From Clostridiaceae bacterium UBA4839 (lineage in GTDB: Bacteria; Bacillota; Clostridia; Clostridiales; Caloramatoraceae), in contig DHEX01000107.1 in assembly GCA_002400085.1 (NCBI GenBank), positions 7,960 to 14,727 on the forward strand: DNA of 6,768 nucleotides, in the 5' to 3' direction. Both the position numbers and the translations under genes were made by a program. Of the stretch, positions 1-5,674 are shown piece by piece. Under the pieces are notes generated by a model. It was not told the origin of the DNA and made no database searches. It worked only from the letters and a program-made list of their open reading frames with translations. How positions within the stretch are numbered: the first letter of the stretch is position 1; each line of letters begins with the position of its first letter.

Positions 1-539
1 AGCTCCTCCCCTTCCCTTTGGCTGCAGTTATGAGATAAAAATATGTTTAGGTAAATTTCATTGCTGGCCCTTGGGATGATATTTTTATCATGGATCATGT
101 TTACTTTTATATTAGAGGTATTGCTTTTTATTTTAGCTGCAAAATCAATACTTTTTACATCATCCTTGGGAATTTTAAGTAATATCGTATTCTTATCCTG
201 TATAAGCTTTGTAGTGTTGATATCAATTATTATGTTGGTCACAACCTGACTTTTGGCCCTGTTAACCTTTTTGTCCAATTTATTTTTATCTTTAGCTTTT
301 ATAACTTTCACATTTTTGCCATAATCCTTTAATAAACTTTCACACTCATAAATAGCATCATAAATATCAGCTCCATCATTAAATGATGTATCCTCACTGC
401 TGTAAATGATGTTTATAGTTTTGGTCTTACTGCTAAATGTATATATATCATACTGATACGAAATATATATGAGATATGAAAGGACAATCATAAAAATGCC
501 CACAACAATGGATATAATTATTTTCTCCACATTGCTCAT
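1..539 (-). CDS. Hypothetical membrane-anchored protein, 3' end outside window
   Basis: The reading frame is open from an ATG at 539 down to the window edge: 179 codons plus two bases, with no stop. A GGTGA Shine-Dalgarno lies four bases before the ATG. The protein begins with a short head, then one hydrophobic segment at about residues 7-28 (IIISIVVGIFMIVLSYLIYI), with no lipobox cysteine, so it is probably a signal anchor. The rest looks soluble and alternates beta-like and lysine-rich stretches (for example TINIIYSSED near 41-50 and TNIIIDINTT near 101-110), and presumably lies outside the membrane. I do not recognise the family. Its start is only 13 bases past a terminator hairpin, so no complete promoter fits between them; expression may come from read-through of the lipoprotein operon. 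The frame is well supported; the function is unknown. Confidence 0.8.
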   Translation of the reverse strand, partial: MSNVEKIIISIVVGIFMIVLSYLIYISYQYDIYTFSSKTKTINIIYSSEDTSFNDGADIYDAIYECESLLKDYGKNVKVIKAKDKNKLDKKVNRAKSQVVTNIIIDINTTKLIQDKNTILLKIPKDDVKSIDFAAKIKSNTSNIKVNMIHDKNIIPRASNEIYLNIFLSHNCSQREGEE

Positions 540-552
540 AACATCACCAATA

Positions 553-588
553 AAAAAAGCTTCATTATATTATATATGAAGCTTTTTT
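553..588. terminator. Bidirectional intrinsic terminator
   Basis: Perfect 13-bp arms (553-565 and 576-588, AAAAAAGCTTCAT against ATGAAGCTTTTTT) enclose a 10-base AT loop. The run of A on one side and T on the other gives a U-tract in either direction. It ends the lipoprotein gene 10 bases after its stop. It also stands immediately before the start of the next minus-strand gene, so it may act as an attenuator for that gene. Confidence 0.85.
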
Positions 589-598
589 ACTGACTATG

Positions 599-1378
599 TT
601 ATTTATATTTTATATTGTATTCCCATTTATTATTTTTAAACACACCATTTATTTCATAAGATACATCCACATTATTTTTATCCTTTACTGTAGCTGTGGC
701 AGCACAAGCCGTATCTGAATAGCTTGAAGTATTAATAGTTATATAATAATCCCATTTATCCACTTCATTAGGAAACTTAATAGACATACCCGTTTTAGTT
801 ATGCTGTCTAAAATTCTTTTCTGTTCCATAGTGGTAAGAGATTTAGTAACATAATAGTCTTTACTTATATCTACAACTATTGTGGATTTACTCTCAGGCT
901 TTGTCTTATCTATAAGAAGTTTAACAAAAGAAACATAGTAGTCCGTCACATTAGCTCTGTTATCCTTTTTCATTATTCTTTTCAAAAAAAAGTTTTCAAT
1001 AGAAGGATTTACATGATACATATTCCCATTTTCATCAAATAAATTTGCTGTATGTTTATCACTTACTCCTGCAAGGTACTTAAACGTCCCAACTTTTTTG
1101 ATGTCGCTATACAGTTCAAAGGTAAAGTCAGGTTTGAGCTTTGTATTAACTGAAGCATTTGAAGACTTTACTAATGTATTTTTAAAATTATTAATGCTGT
1201 CATTATTAATAATTACATATCTTCCAGGGTATCCGCTCTTATTTATTACAATTCTATCAATAGTTTTAGTATTAAACTCTGCCTTTTGAAGCTCCTTATT
1301 TGCACCACCGCTGCAAGATGAAAAAAGTAAAGCAGCAATCAGAATAAAAACTGTAAAAAACTTTTTCAAACTAAACAC
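599..1378 (-). CDS. Predicted lipoprotein of unknown function
   Basis: The N-terminus is a lipoprotein signal peptide: KKFF, a hydrophobic core (TVFILIAALLF), then a lipobox ending at Cys22 followed by SGGAN. The mature protein is therefore expected to be lipidated by Lgt and held on the outer face of the membrane. The mature part (about 237 residues) is rich in beta-like strands and seems to hold two halves, about 35-130 and 145-259. The N-terminal half loosely recalls YhfM-type Bacillus lipoproteins, but this is a weak impression. The start is uncertain. The GTG at 1378 directly follows the stop of the acetyltransferase gene and lacks a good ribosome site. A TTG three codons later (1369) has AGGTG six bases upstream and yields the classical MKKFF start, so it may be the true one. 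Co-transcribed with the acetyltransferase gene; a terminator follows at 553-588. Confidence 0.85.
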   Translation of the reverse strand: MFSLKKFFTVFILIAALLFSSCSGGANKELQKAEFNTKTIDRIVINKSGYPGRYVIINNDSINNFKNTLVKSSNASVNTKLKPDFTFELYSDIKKVGTFKYLAGVSDKHTANLFDENGNMYHVNPSIENFFLKRIMKKDNRANVTDYYVSFVKLLIDKTKPESKSTIVVDISKDYYVTKSLTTMEQKRILDSITKTGMSIKFPNEVDKWDYYITINTSSYSDTACAATATVKDKNNVDVSYEINGVFKNNKWEYNIKYK

Positions 1379-1915
1379 CTACCCAATTATTTTACCCATA
1401 TTGTATAAATCATAGTATTTACCGTTTATATATAAACCCTTTGAAATTCTGCCCTCTATTTTAAATCCCCACTTTATATAAAGATTGATTGCATTTATAT
1501 TGTCTTCTCTCACGGAAAGATCGACTTTTTTTATTATACCATTGGAGTTTATCCATTTAAATAGGTAATCCATAAGAAAGTTTCCAACCCCAATTCCCCA
1601 AAACTGCTTTAATACTGCAATACCAAGTTCGCCCCTGTGCATCATTCTTTTTCTTGGTGATGCAATAAAAGTAAGGCTTCCTATAATTCTATCATCAATA
1701 AGCCCTACAATAAAAATACAGTTTTCTTTACTTGAAGTGTTTCTTATAAACTCTCTTTCCTGATCTTCTGTTAGATAAAAATCATCCCTTCCAAAAGTAA
1801 GGTTATCAGATTCTCCTCCAATTTGTGCTTCCATATTTATTAACTCTTCTGTATCGCTTTCAGTTGCCCTTCTTATTGACAGTTTCATACCATTTTTTAA
1901 TTCATAAATTAACAA
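1379..1915 (-). CDS. GNAT-family N-acetyltransferase
   Basis: A 178-residue single-domain acetyltransferase of the GNAT superfamily, which transfers acetyl from acetyl-CoA to an amine; probably cytoplasmic. The acetyl-CoA pyrophosphate-binding motif A is clear: the strand LGIAV (97-101) is followed by Q104-F-W-G107-I-G109-V-G111 at the start of the helix. Motif B follows as VDLSVREDN (131-139), then NAINLYIKWGF (141-151), the usual Asn-Leu-Tyr-x-x-x-Gly-Phe pattern. It resembles the RimI/RimJ-like or spermidine-type groups, but the substrate cannot be read from sequence. The start is a TTG with GGGGGG seven bases upstream; the only nearby ATG is out of frame and touches the Shine-Dalgarno. 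The gene starts 31 bases after the lgt terminator and its TAG stop directly abuts the lipoprotein gene, so those two are co-transcribed. Confidence 0.88.
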   Translation of the reverse strand: MLIYELKNGMKLSIRRATESDTEELINMEAQIGGESDNLTFGRDDFYLTEDQEREFIRNTSSKENCIFIVGLIDDRIIGSLTFIASPRKRMMHRGELGIAVLKQFWGIGVGNFLMDYLFKWINSNGIIKKVDLSVREDNINAINLYIKWGFKIEGRISKGLYINGKYYDLYNMGKIIG

Positions 1916-1922
1916 GAGTCAT

Positions 1923-1930
1923 CCCCCCTT
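1923..1930 (-). promoter_or_regulatory. Ribosome binding site fixing a TTG start
   Basis: On the minus strand AAGGGGGG lies seven bases before the TTG at 1915, which selects TTG as the start of the acetyltransferase. Six-base inverted arms (AACAAG and CTTGTT, 1928-1933 and 1911-1916) flank the site, placing the G-run in a loop and the TTG in a stem; the pairing is short and may be accidental. Confidence 0.6.
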
Positions 1931-1945
1931 GTTATTTTATGCTTT

Positions 1946-1977
1946 AAAAAGAAAAAAGTACAGCATAAGCTGTACTT
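1946..1977 (-). terminator. Intrinsic terminator after lgt
   Basis: On the minus strand, perfect 9-bp arms AAGTACAGC and GCTGTACTT (1969-1977 and 1956-1964) enclose the loop TTAT and run into TTTTTT, C, TTTTT. This is a strong intrinsic terminator, placed about 70 bases after the lgt stop. It lies just upstream of the acetyltransferase gene. Confidence 0.92.
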
Positions 1978-1983
1978 AATCTC

Positions 1984-2030
1984 AGTTAAAACCTCATCGG
2001 CTTCAACTCACTTTAAGTTAAACTTAAAGT
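1984..2030 (-). other. Two stem-loops in the lgt 3' untranslated region
   Basis: Two elements precede the terminator. The first (2010-2030) is a perfect palindrome with 10-bp arms (ACTTTAAGTT and its complement) around one central base. The second (1984-2008) is a 10-bp stem, AGTTGAAGCC against GGTTTTAACT with loop GATGA. Two of its pairs are G-U and exist only in RNA transcribed from the minus strand; the other strand would have mismatches there. With the terminator at 1946-1977 this makes three stem-loops in about 85 bases. The structure is seen directly. Whether it is a 3' untranslated region, a stable small RNA, or a leader for the acetyltransferase gene is open. Confidence 0.55.
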
Positions 2031-2045
2031 TTAGTAATAAGAATA

Positions 2046-2822
2046 CTATATAGTATCCTTTGAGGGAGGAGTGGTGGTTTTTATTTTATCCTTATTGTAT
2101 ATTATAATACCACTAATCAATACGAATATGCAAATAAATTGTGATGTAGAAAAAATTCCTATATTCCCTCGGGGGTCGTCTCTTAAAAATTCAATAAGAA
2201 AACGACCTATACTGTATAAGATCATATACAGTCCCGAAACCTGCCCATCTTTCCTCTCTTTTTTTGCAAAAGAAAAAAGAATAAGGGCAATTATAAAATC
2301 CCCAATGCTTGAATAAATTTGCGTTGGATGAAGCCTTACTCCATTTGGAGCAGAAAAGGATTCTTTAAATGTAATTCCAATAGGGCATGTAGTTTCTTTG
2401 CCATAGCAGCAGCCTGCCATAAGACAACCAATTCTTCCTATACCCTGAGCTACAGCTATAGCTGGTGCAGCAAGGTCAAAATATTTCCAAAAGCTAAGCT
2501 TTTTCTTTCTGCAGTATATATCTGCGCCAACACAGCCTCCAATTATTCCGCCATAAAGTACAAATCCACTTGTTAAGTTTTCCCAAAGCATAGATGGATT
2601 TTTTACTATTTCAGGAGCCACACTTAAAATATATAACAATTTTGCTCCAATAAAACCGCCTATAATACCCCATATACCAATATCTATAATAGCATCAGCA
2701 TCCATGTTTCTTTTCTTTGCTCTATCATAAGATATTAACAATGCAGTAATAATAGCTATCCCTAATAAAAGTCCATAAGTATATGATGTAAACTTCCCAA
2801 TTTTAAATAAAACAGGATGCAT
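2046..2822 (-). CDS. lgt: Prolipoprotein diacylglyceryl transferase
   Basis: Lgt is an integral membrane enzyme that moves diacylglycerol from phosphatidylglycerol to the lipobox cysteine of lipoprotein precursors, the first step of lipoprotein maturation. The 258 residues fit the family length. Recognisable features in order: N-terminal HP (2-3); Y16 in YTYGLLL, matching the essential E. coli Tyr26; GAKLLYIL (59-66); SGFVLYGGIIGG (85-96); the signature with R130 (GRIGCLMAGCCYG, 129-141); HPTQIYSS (165-172); and Y203, R207 and E211 in the late YSIGRFLIEFLR block, matching Tyr235, Arg239 and Glu243. The signature is the cysteine-bearing variant rather than the E. coli form GRIGNFINGELWG. About seven hydrophobic segments are visible. 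The ATG has AGGGGG seven bases upstream, and lies four bases after the preceding stop, so it is the last gene of the operon starting at 3855. Confidence 0.97.
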   Translation of the reverse strand: MHPVLFKIGKFTSYTYGLLLGIAIITALLISYDRAKKRNMDADAIIDIGIWGIIGGFIGAKLLYILSVAPEIVKNPSMLWENLTSGFVLYGGIIGGCVGADIYCRKKKLSFWKYFDLAAPAIAVAQGIGRIGCLMAGCCYGKETTCPIGITFKESFSAPNGVRLHPTQIYSSIGDFIIALILFSFAKKERKDGQVSGLYMILYSIGRFLIEFLRDDPRGNIGIFSTSQFICIFVLISGIIIYNKDKIKTTTPPSKDTI

Positions 2823-2826
2823 AACT

Positions 2827-3246
2827 TTACCCCCTAATGTAAATAGTAATAGATTCTAATATAAAACCGTATAGAAAAAGAAGCAGGGCAAATATAACAA
2901 CATCTATGCCGTTCCAAAAACCCTCTCCCCTAAACTCTTCAAAGCTTTTCGTCATTTCTTCGTCAGCATATGGATTTTGAAATGCTCCAAAACCATAAAG
3001 AAAGTTCGAATGACGTGTCTTCCTTACTTTGGGATCCTCATCTCTTTTATTTAACAATGGTATTGCAAAAATAAGGCTGAATCCTCCAAAATAATAGTAA
3101 GACATATATATGCTTTCAAGTTTTGAAGATGACTTTATAAGAGCAACAATAAACCCTACAGCTGTTAGTATAGCTGCAGCAATAAAAGAAAACTTTACAC
3201 TCTGCTTTATCCCATATAGAATATATTTCTTATTATCCTTATTCAT
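2827..3246 (-). CDS. Hypothetical three-helix membrane protein
   Basis: A 139-residue protein with three likely membrane segments, about residues 17-37, 49-65 and 114-136. The loop between the second and third (66-113) is long and polar, contains RKTRHSNFLYGFGAFQNPY, and is the most distinctive part. There is no lipobox or cleavable signal, and I do not recognise the family. The ATG has GGAGG five bases upstream. It sits 27 bases after the preceding gene with no terminator between, and its stop is four bases before lgt, so it is co-transcribed with both and its translation is probably coupled to that of lgt. A role near the membrane or in envelope assembly is only an inference from the neighbour. 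Confidence 0.85.
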   Translation of the reverse strand: MNKDNKKYILYGIKQSVKFSFIAAAILTAVGFIVALIKSSSKLESIYMSYYYFGGFSLIFAIPLLNKRDEDPKVRKTRHSNFLYGFGAFQNPYADEEMTKSFEEFRGEGFWNGIDVVIFALLLFLYGFILESITIYIRG

Positions 3247-3273
3247 TTGTACCTCCGGATAAAAGATAAACCT

Positions 3274-3855
3274 TTAATTTATTTTAATATATAATGCTAT
3301 GTTTTTAAAGGTCTCTTTTAAATTTTCATTATAATCCTCTTCAGGGGTAAAAAAGCTCATTCTAAAAAATTCAGTATCTGTCTTAGGAATATAAAATTCA
3401 TTTGAAACATAATACTTTCCATCATTACCAAGCCTTGAGTAGGAAAGAAGATATGCCTTTAAGGCTCCAAGCTTTATGTTCTCTATTTTATAATATTTAT
3501 ATTCAACAATTCCTGTTTCACCTAATTTCGATTCCTTAAGGAATTTAGACAGAGGAGTTTTTATATTCCATACCTGAATTATCCCCCTTATAGGTGAATT
3601 TTTATCCTTAAAATCTCCGTGGTATATTATTTCCCCACCTTCAAAGTTTCTTTCCTTTAATTCATAGTTTTCAGGTAATTTAAAGCTATAATTTCCATTT
3701 AATATAGAATAATCTATATATTCTGCAGCCGTTGCGCTGGTTTCAGGATTCTCCTTATTCTTTTTATTCTTTTGTATATAGCTTCCTTTATCTGATAATA
3801 TAATTAACCCTATACATATTATAGCAACTACTATTTGGCTTAATTTTCTTTTCAT
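3274..3855 (-). CDS. Hypothetical membrane-anchored or secreted protein
   Basis: First gene of the lgt operon. The ATG at 3855 is chosen because GGAGGG lies six bases upstream; the in-frame ATG at 3861 touches that site (zero spacing) and adds only Met-Phe. The product has 193 residues. It opens with MKRK and a hydrophobic segment (about 6-21, QIVVAIICIGLIILSD) with no lipobox cysteine, so it is a signal anchor or a secretion signal. A polar Lys/Asn-rich linker (about 25-42) leads to a domain of about 140 residues beginning near YSFKLPENYEL. That layout (signal, linker, 'F.LP..Y' opening, compact alpha/beta-like domain) recalls PsbP-like extracellular proteins of clostridia, but I hold this weakly. 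Its translation may be controlled by the hairpin at 3863-3886. Confidence 0.85.
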   Translation of the reverse strand: MKRKLSQIVVAIICIGLIILSDKGSYIQKNKKNKENPETSATAAEYIDYSILNGNYSFKLPENYELKERNFEGGEIIYHGDFKDKNSPIRGIIQVWNIKTPLSKFLKESKLGETGIVEYKYYKIENIKLGALKAYLLSYSRLGNDGKYYVSNEFYIPKTDTEFFRMSFFTPEEDYNENLKETFKNIALYIKIN

Positions 3856-3862
3856 AAACATC

Positions 3863-3886
3863 CCTCCACAATATTATATGTGGAGG
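3863..3886 (-). promoter_or_regulatory. 5' hairpin sequestering a Shine-Dalgarno
   Basis: In the minus-strand transcript CCTCCACA and TGTGGAGG form a perfect 8-bp stem with an 8-base AT loop. The 3' arm carries most of the GGAGGG site of the gene starting at 3855, and the 5' arm carries the anti-Shine-Dalgarno CCTCC. The predicted transcription start, near 3894, is about eight bases upstream, so the hairpin would be the first structure in the mRNA. It could limit translation, protect the 5' end, or both. Confidence 0.65.
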
Positions 3887-3897
3887 TAGATAATAAA

Positions 3898-3940
3898 ATT
3901 ATTATACCATTTATAAGATAATTCACAATGGTATAATAAT
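3898..3940. repeat. 14-bp inverted repeat spanning promoter
   Basis: Perfect arms ATTATTATACCATT (3898-3911) and AATGGTATAATAAT (3927-3940) flank a 15-base spacer. The lower arm contains the predicted -10 (3901-3906), and the -35 (3923-3928) overlaps the edge of the other arm. The symmetry could be an operator for a dimeric regulator, or a hairpin in read-through RNA from the upstream gene. Confidence 0.65.
3901..3928 (-). promoter_or_regulatory. Sigma-A-type promoter of the lgt operon
   Basis: On the minus strand TTGTGA (3928-3923) and a perfect TATAAT (3906-3901) are separated by 16 bases. It lies just after the terminator of the upstream gene and about 46 bases before the first ATG of the operon. 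Confidence 0.65.
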
Positions 3941-3947
3941 ACTAAAC

Positions 3948-3977
3948 AAAAAAGAGGAAGGAGCGCCTAGCGCTCCC
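3948..3977 (-). terminator. Intrinsic terminator containing a stop codon
   Basis: On the minus strand GGAGCGC, loop TAG, GCGCTCC (3976-3960, plus one possible G-U pair at 3977/3959) is followed by CC, TC and six T (3953-3948). The loop TAG is itself the stop codon of the 528-residue gene, so the stem overlaps the last coding bases. Confidence 0.8.
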
Positions 3978-5553
3978 TATTCTTCTTTTTTGGAATCATT
4001 ATGCAGCCTGTATATGGGTTATAAAACATAATCCACATACCTTTATCCTTAAACTTTATCCATTTTACAAAACCTGTCATCCCCATGTATGGCTGTTCAT
4101 TCATATTATTGCCGCCTTCAATACCATACATGAGGTGCTTTACTTCTCCATCAGGATTATATTTTAATCCAAAGTAATAATGGCCGCATTTCTTAAAATA
4201 TTTTATATAGTTTATATAAGGATAAGCCATTTTAAGATGATAAAGTGCACAAAAATAAGGATACAATTTATTATCATCTATATCAATATCATAATCAAAA
4301 GGAATCTTCCACCATCTTACACCTTTCTCCACGTCCCTTAGTTCTTTTACTTCTTCGAAATTTTTAAGTACGCTATGGAACATAGCTGCATGTGTCCTTT
4401 TCTTATTTTTATTTCTGTCTCCAATGCCTCCACTAATGTCTTGAAGAATATCGTCTTCAAAGCCTCTTTCAGCGCCCATTATATCTTCATCATCATCAAC
4501 AAAAGGTATATTTCCAATAGTTTTAGGTGCATATTCATCAATAAAGCTATACTCTATATTCCTTTCATTATCCGTGTCCTTATTTTCTATTATATTTTCA
4601 TTTTCAATACTTTCTCTGCTAATATCCTCCAGCATATCTTCTTCGTTTAAATTTTCTCTTAAATCCTTAGAAGTTATTTCTCCATCTGTGATTTCAATGT
4701 TTATCTCCTCTGTCTTTTCCTCATATTCATCCTCCTCATTTCTCATATGCTCCTGTTCATTCTCAGCATATTCATTGGTATTTACTTCTGCAGTCTTTTC
4801 TATATCTTCTTCTATCCTATCTTCAATTTTCTCTGTCCTTGCATTTACCTCGGCAGTCTTCTCTATGTCTTCCTTTATTTTATCTTCAATCTTTTCTGCC
4901 CCTACATTTATCTTGGCAGTCTTCTCTATGTCTTTCTCTATTTTGTCTTCAATTTTCTTTGTCCTTGCATTTACCTCTGCAGTCTTTTCTATATCTTCCT
5001 CTATTCTATCTTCAATTTTCTCTGCCCCTGCATTTACATTTATACTTTCTTCATATTCTTTAAACTTTTTAGCAGCGGGATCAATTTCTTCTTTCACAAC
5101 TAATTCAGGAACTGCCTTAGATTCTCTGTTTACTGTAACAACCCTACTTTTCCATTCTGTTTTATCTCTCCCTGCATATCCAGAAAGAGGTACACTAAAC
5201 TTTTCTCCGCTTGTTGCAACTGCAGCTGCATTAAATTTGTCAACAGAAAGGGATGTATCTGCAATGCTATTTTCCTTGAACTCCCACCACATTTCTCCTA
5301 TTCCAAATTCATCCACTGGCACTTCGCCAAGCTTTGCAACAATTGGAGGATTTTTTGTGCTATCTATCATACAGCAAGTATATGGCCCTGATTCCCTCTT
5401 AAGGTTTTGAACATATACAGTTATTTTACATTCTCCATTTTTAGTTTCTATTTTCAAATAACCAGTTGGCAATTTATCAAGGGATATTCCAAAACCTCTA
5501 TCATCTTCATCAAATATTATAAAATACCTGCTGTAAGGCTTCTTTATAGACAC
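3967..5553 (-). CDS. Hypothetical acidic protein with 21-residue tandem repeats
   Basis: A 528-residue protein without signal peptide or membrane segment. Three parts are visible. Residues 1-140 look like a compact beta-rich domain (TGYLKIETKNG, ITVYVQNL, a CC pair at 60-61, then VDEFGIGEMWWEF and PLSGYAGRD). Residues 150-390 are a very acidic linker holding four 21-residue repeats at 177-260, probably helical. Residues 400-522 form an aromatic-rich domain (GVRWWKIPFDYD, YPYFCALYHL, GHYYFGLKYNP, GFVKWIKF, GMWIMFYNPYTG). The terminal domains look conserved-type and the linker fast-evolving. It has the flavour of a clostridial protein found near rsmA, possibly sporulation-related, but I cannot name the family. 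The start is GTG with GGAGGG six bases upstream. It forms its own transcription unit, with a promoter near 5581-5611 and a terminator at its stop. Confidence 0.88.
   Translation of the reverse strand: MSIKKPYSRYFIIFDEDDRGFGISLDKLPTGYLKIETKNGECKITVYVQNLKRESGPYTCCMIDSTKNPPIVAKLGEVPVDEFGIGEMWWEFKENSIADTSLSVDKFNAAAVATSGEKFSVPLSGYAGRDKTEWKSRVVTVNRESKAVPELVVKEEIDPAAKKFKEYEESINVNAGAEKIEDRIEEDIEKTAEVNARTKKIEDKIEKDIEKTAKINVGAEKIEDKIKEDIEKTAEVNARTEKIEDRIEEDIEKTAEVNTNEYAENEQEHMRNEEDEYEEKTEEINIEITDGEITSKDLRENLNEEDMLEDISRESIENENIIENKDTDNERNIEYSFIDEYAPKTIGNIPFVDDDEDIMGAERGFEDDILQDISGGIGDRNKNKKRTHAAMFHSVLKNFEEVKELRDVEKGVRWWKIPFDYDIDIDDNKLYPYFCALYHLKMAYPYINYIKYFKKCGHYYFGLKYNPDGEVKHLMYGIEGGNNMNEQPYMGMTGFVKWIKFKDKGMWIMFYNPYTGCIMIPKKKNRER
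4774..5025 (-). repeat. Four tandem 63-bp coding repeats
   Basis: Four contiguous units of exactly 63 bp (5025-4963, 4962-4900, 4899-4837, 4836-4774) encode variants of AEKIEDRIEEDIEKTAEVNA plus one residue. Units 1 and 4 are nearly the same in protein (both IEDRIEEDIEKTAEVN), while 2 and 3 differ at a few residues (IEDKIEKD, IEDKIKED). A fragment of a fifth unit (NVNAG, residues 172-176) precedes them. The 21-residue period equals three heptads, with Ile at positions 4, 8 and 12 of each unit, which suits a helical rod or coiled coil. Confidence 0.92.
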
Positions 5554-5559
5554 GCTATT

Positions 5560-5565
5560 CCCTCC
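5560..5565 (-). promoter_or_regulatory. Ribosome binding site fixing a GTG start
   Basis: GGAGGG on the minus strand lies six bases before the GTG at 5553 and sets the start of the repeat protein; no alternative ATG near it has a comparable site. Confidence 0.8.
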
Positions 5566-5580
5566 AAATAATAATTCATC

Positions 5581-5611
5581 ATTATAATATATGTATAGGA
5601 ATTTTGAAAGT
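5581..5611 (-). promoter_or_regulatory. Promoter region, sigma-A-like and sigma-K-like
   Basis: The minus strand reads AC (5611-5610), 16 bases, then CATATATTA (5593-5585), which fits the late mother-cell sigma-K consensus AC-N16/17-CATAnnnTA. Overlapping it is a perfect TATAAT (5586-5581), whose best -35 (TTTCAA, 17 bases upstream) is poor for sigma-A. The motif lies about 30 bases before the GTG at 5553. The consensus is short and AT-rich, so chance matches occur. Confidence 0.4.
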
Positions 5612-5674
5612 GAACACCTACAGGGAAATTTTTCTTATAGCGCATCCTATATTCAGCCATATCAAAAATCAAGA

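Noticed and set aside
61..249. Plus-strand 62-codon hydrophobic frame
   Set aside because: It lies entirely within the minus-strand gene 1-539, which is open across it with a proper start.
1914..1922. Six-codon ATG minicistron before the acetyltransferase
   Set aside because: The ATG touches the G-run Shine-Dalgarno, which is too close for initiation; the TTG at 1915 is correctly spaced.
1946..2045. Known riboswitch or T-box before the acetyltransferase
   Set aside because: I see no recognisable aptamer or T-box core and no clear antiterminator; kept only as an unclassified three-hairpin structure.
4774..5025. CRISPR-like array
   Set aside because: The units are contiguous without spacers, keep a reading frame, and encode a protein repeat.
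4574..5410. Long plus-strand open frame opposite the repeat protein (278 codons)
   Set aside because: It is the antisense of the acidic repeat gene. Its Ser/Phe/Ile-rich, low-complexity product mirrors Glu/Lys/Asp codons, and it has no domain. The minus-strand gene has a good ribosome site, terminator and domain-like ends.
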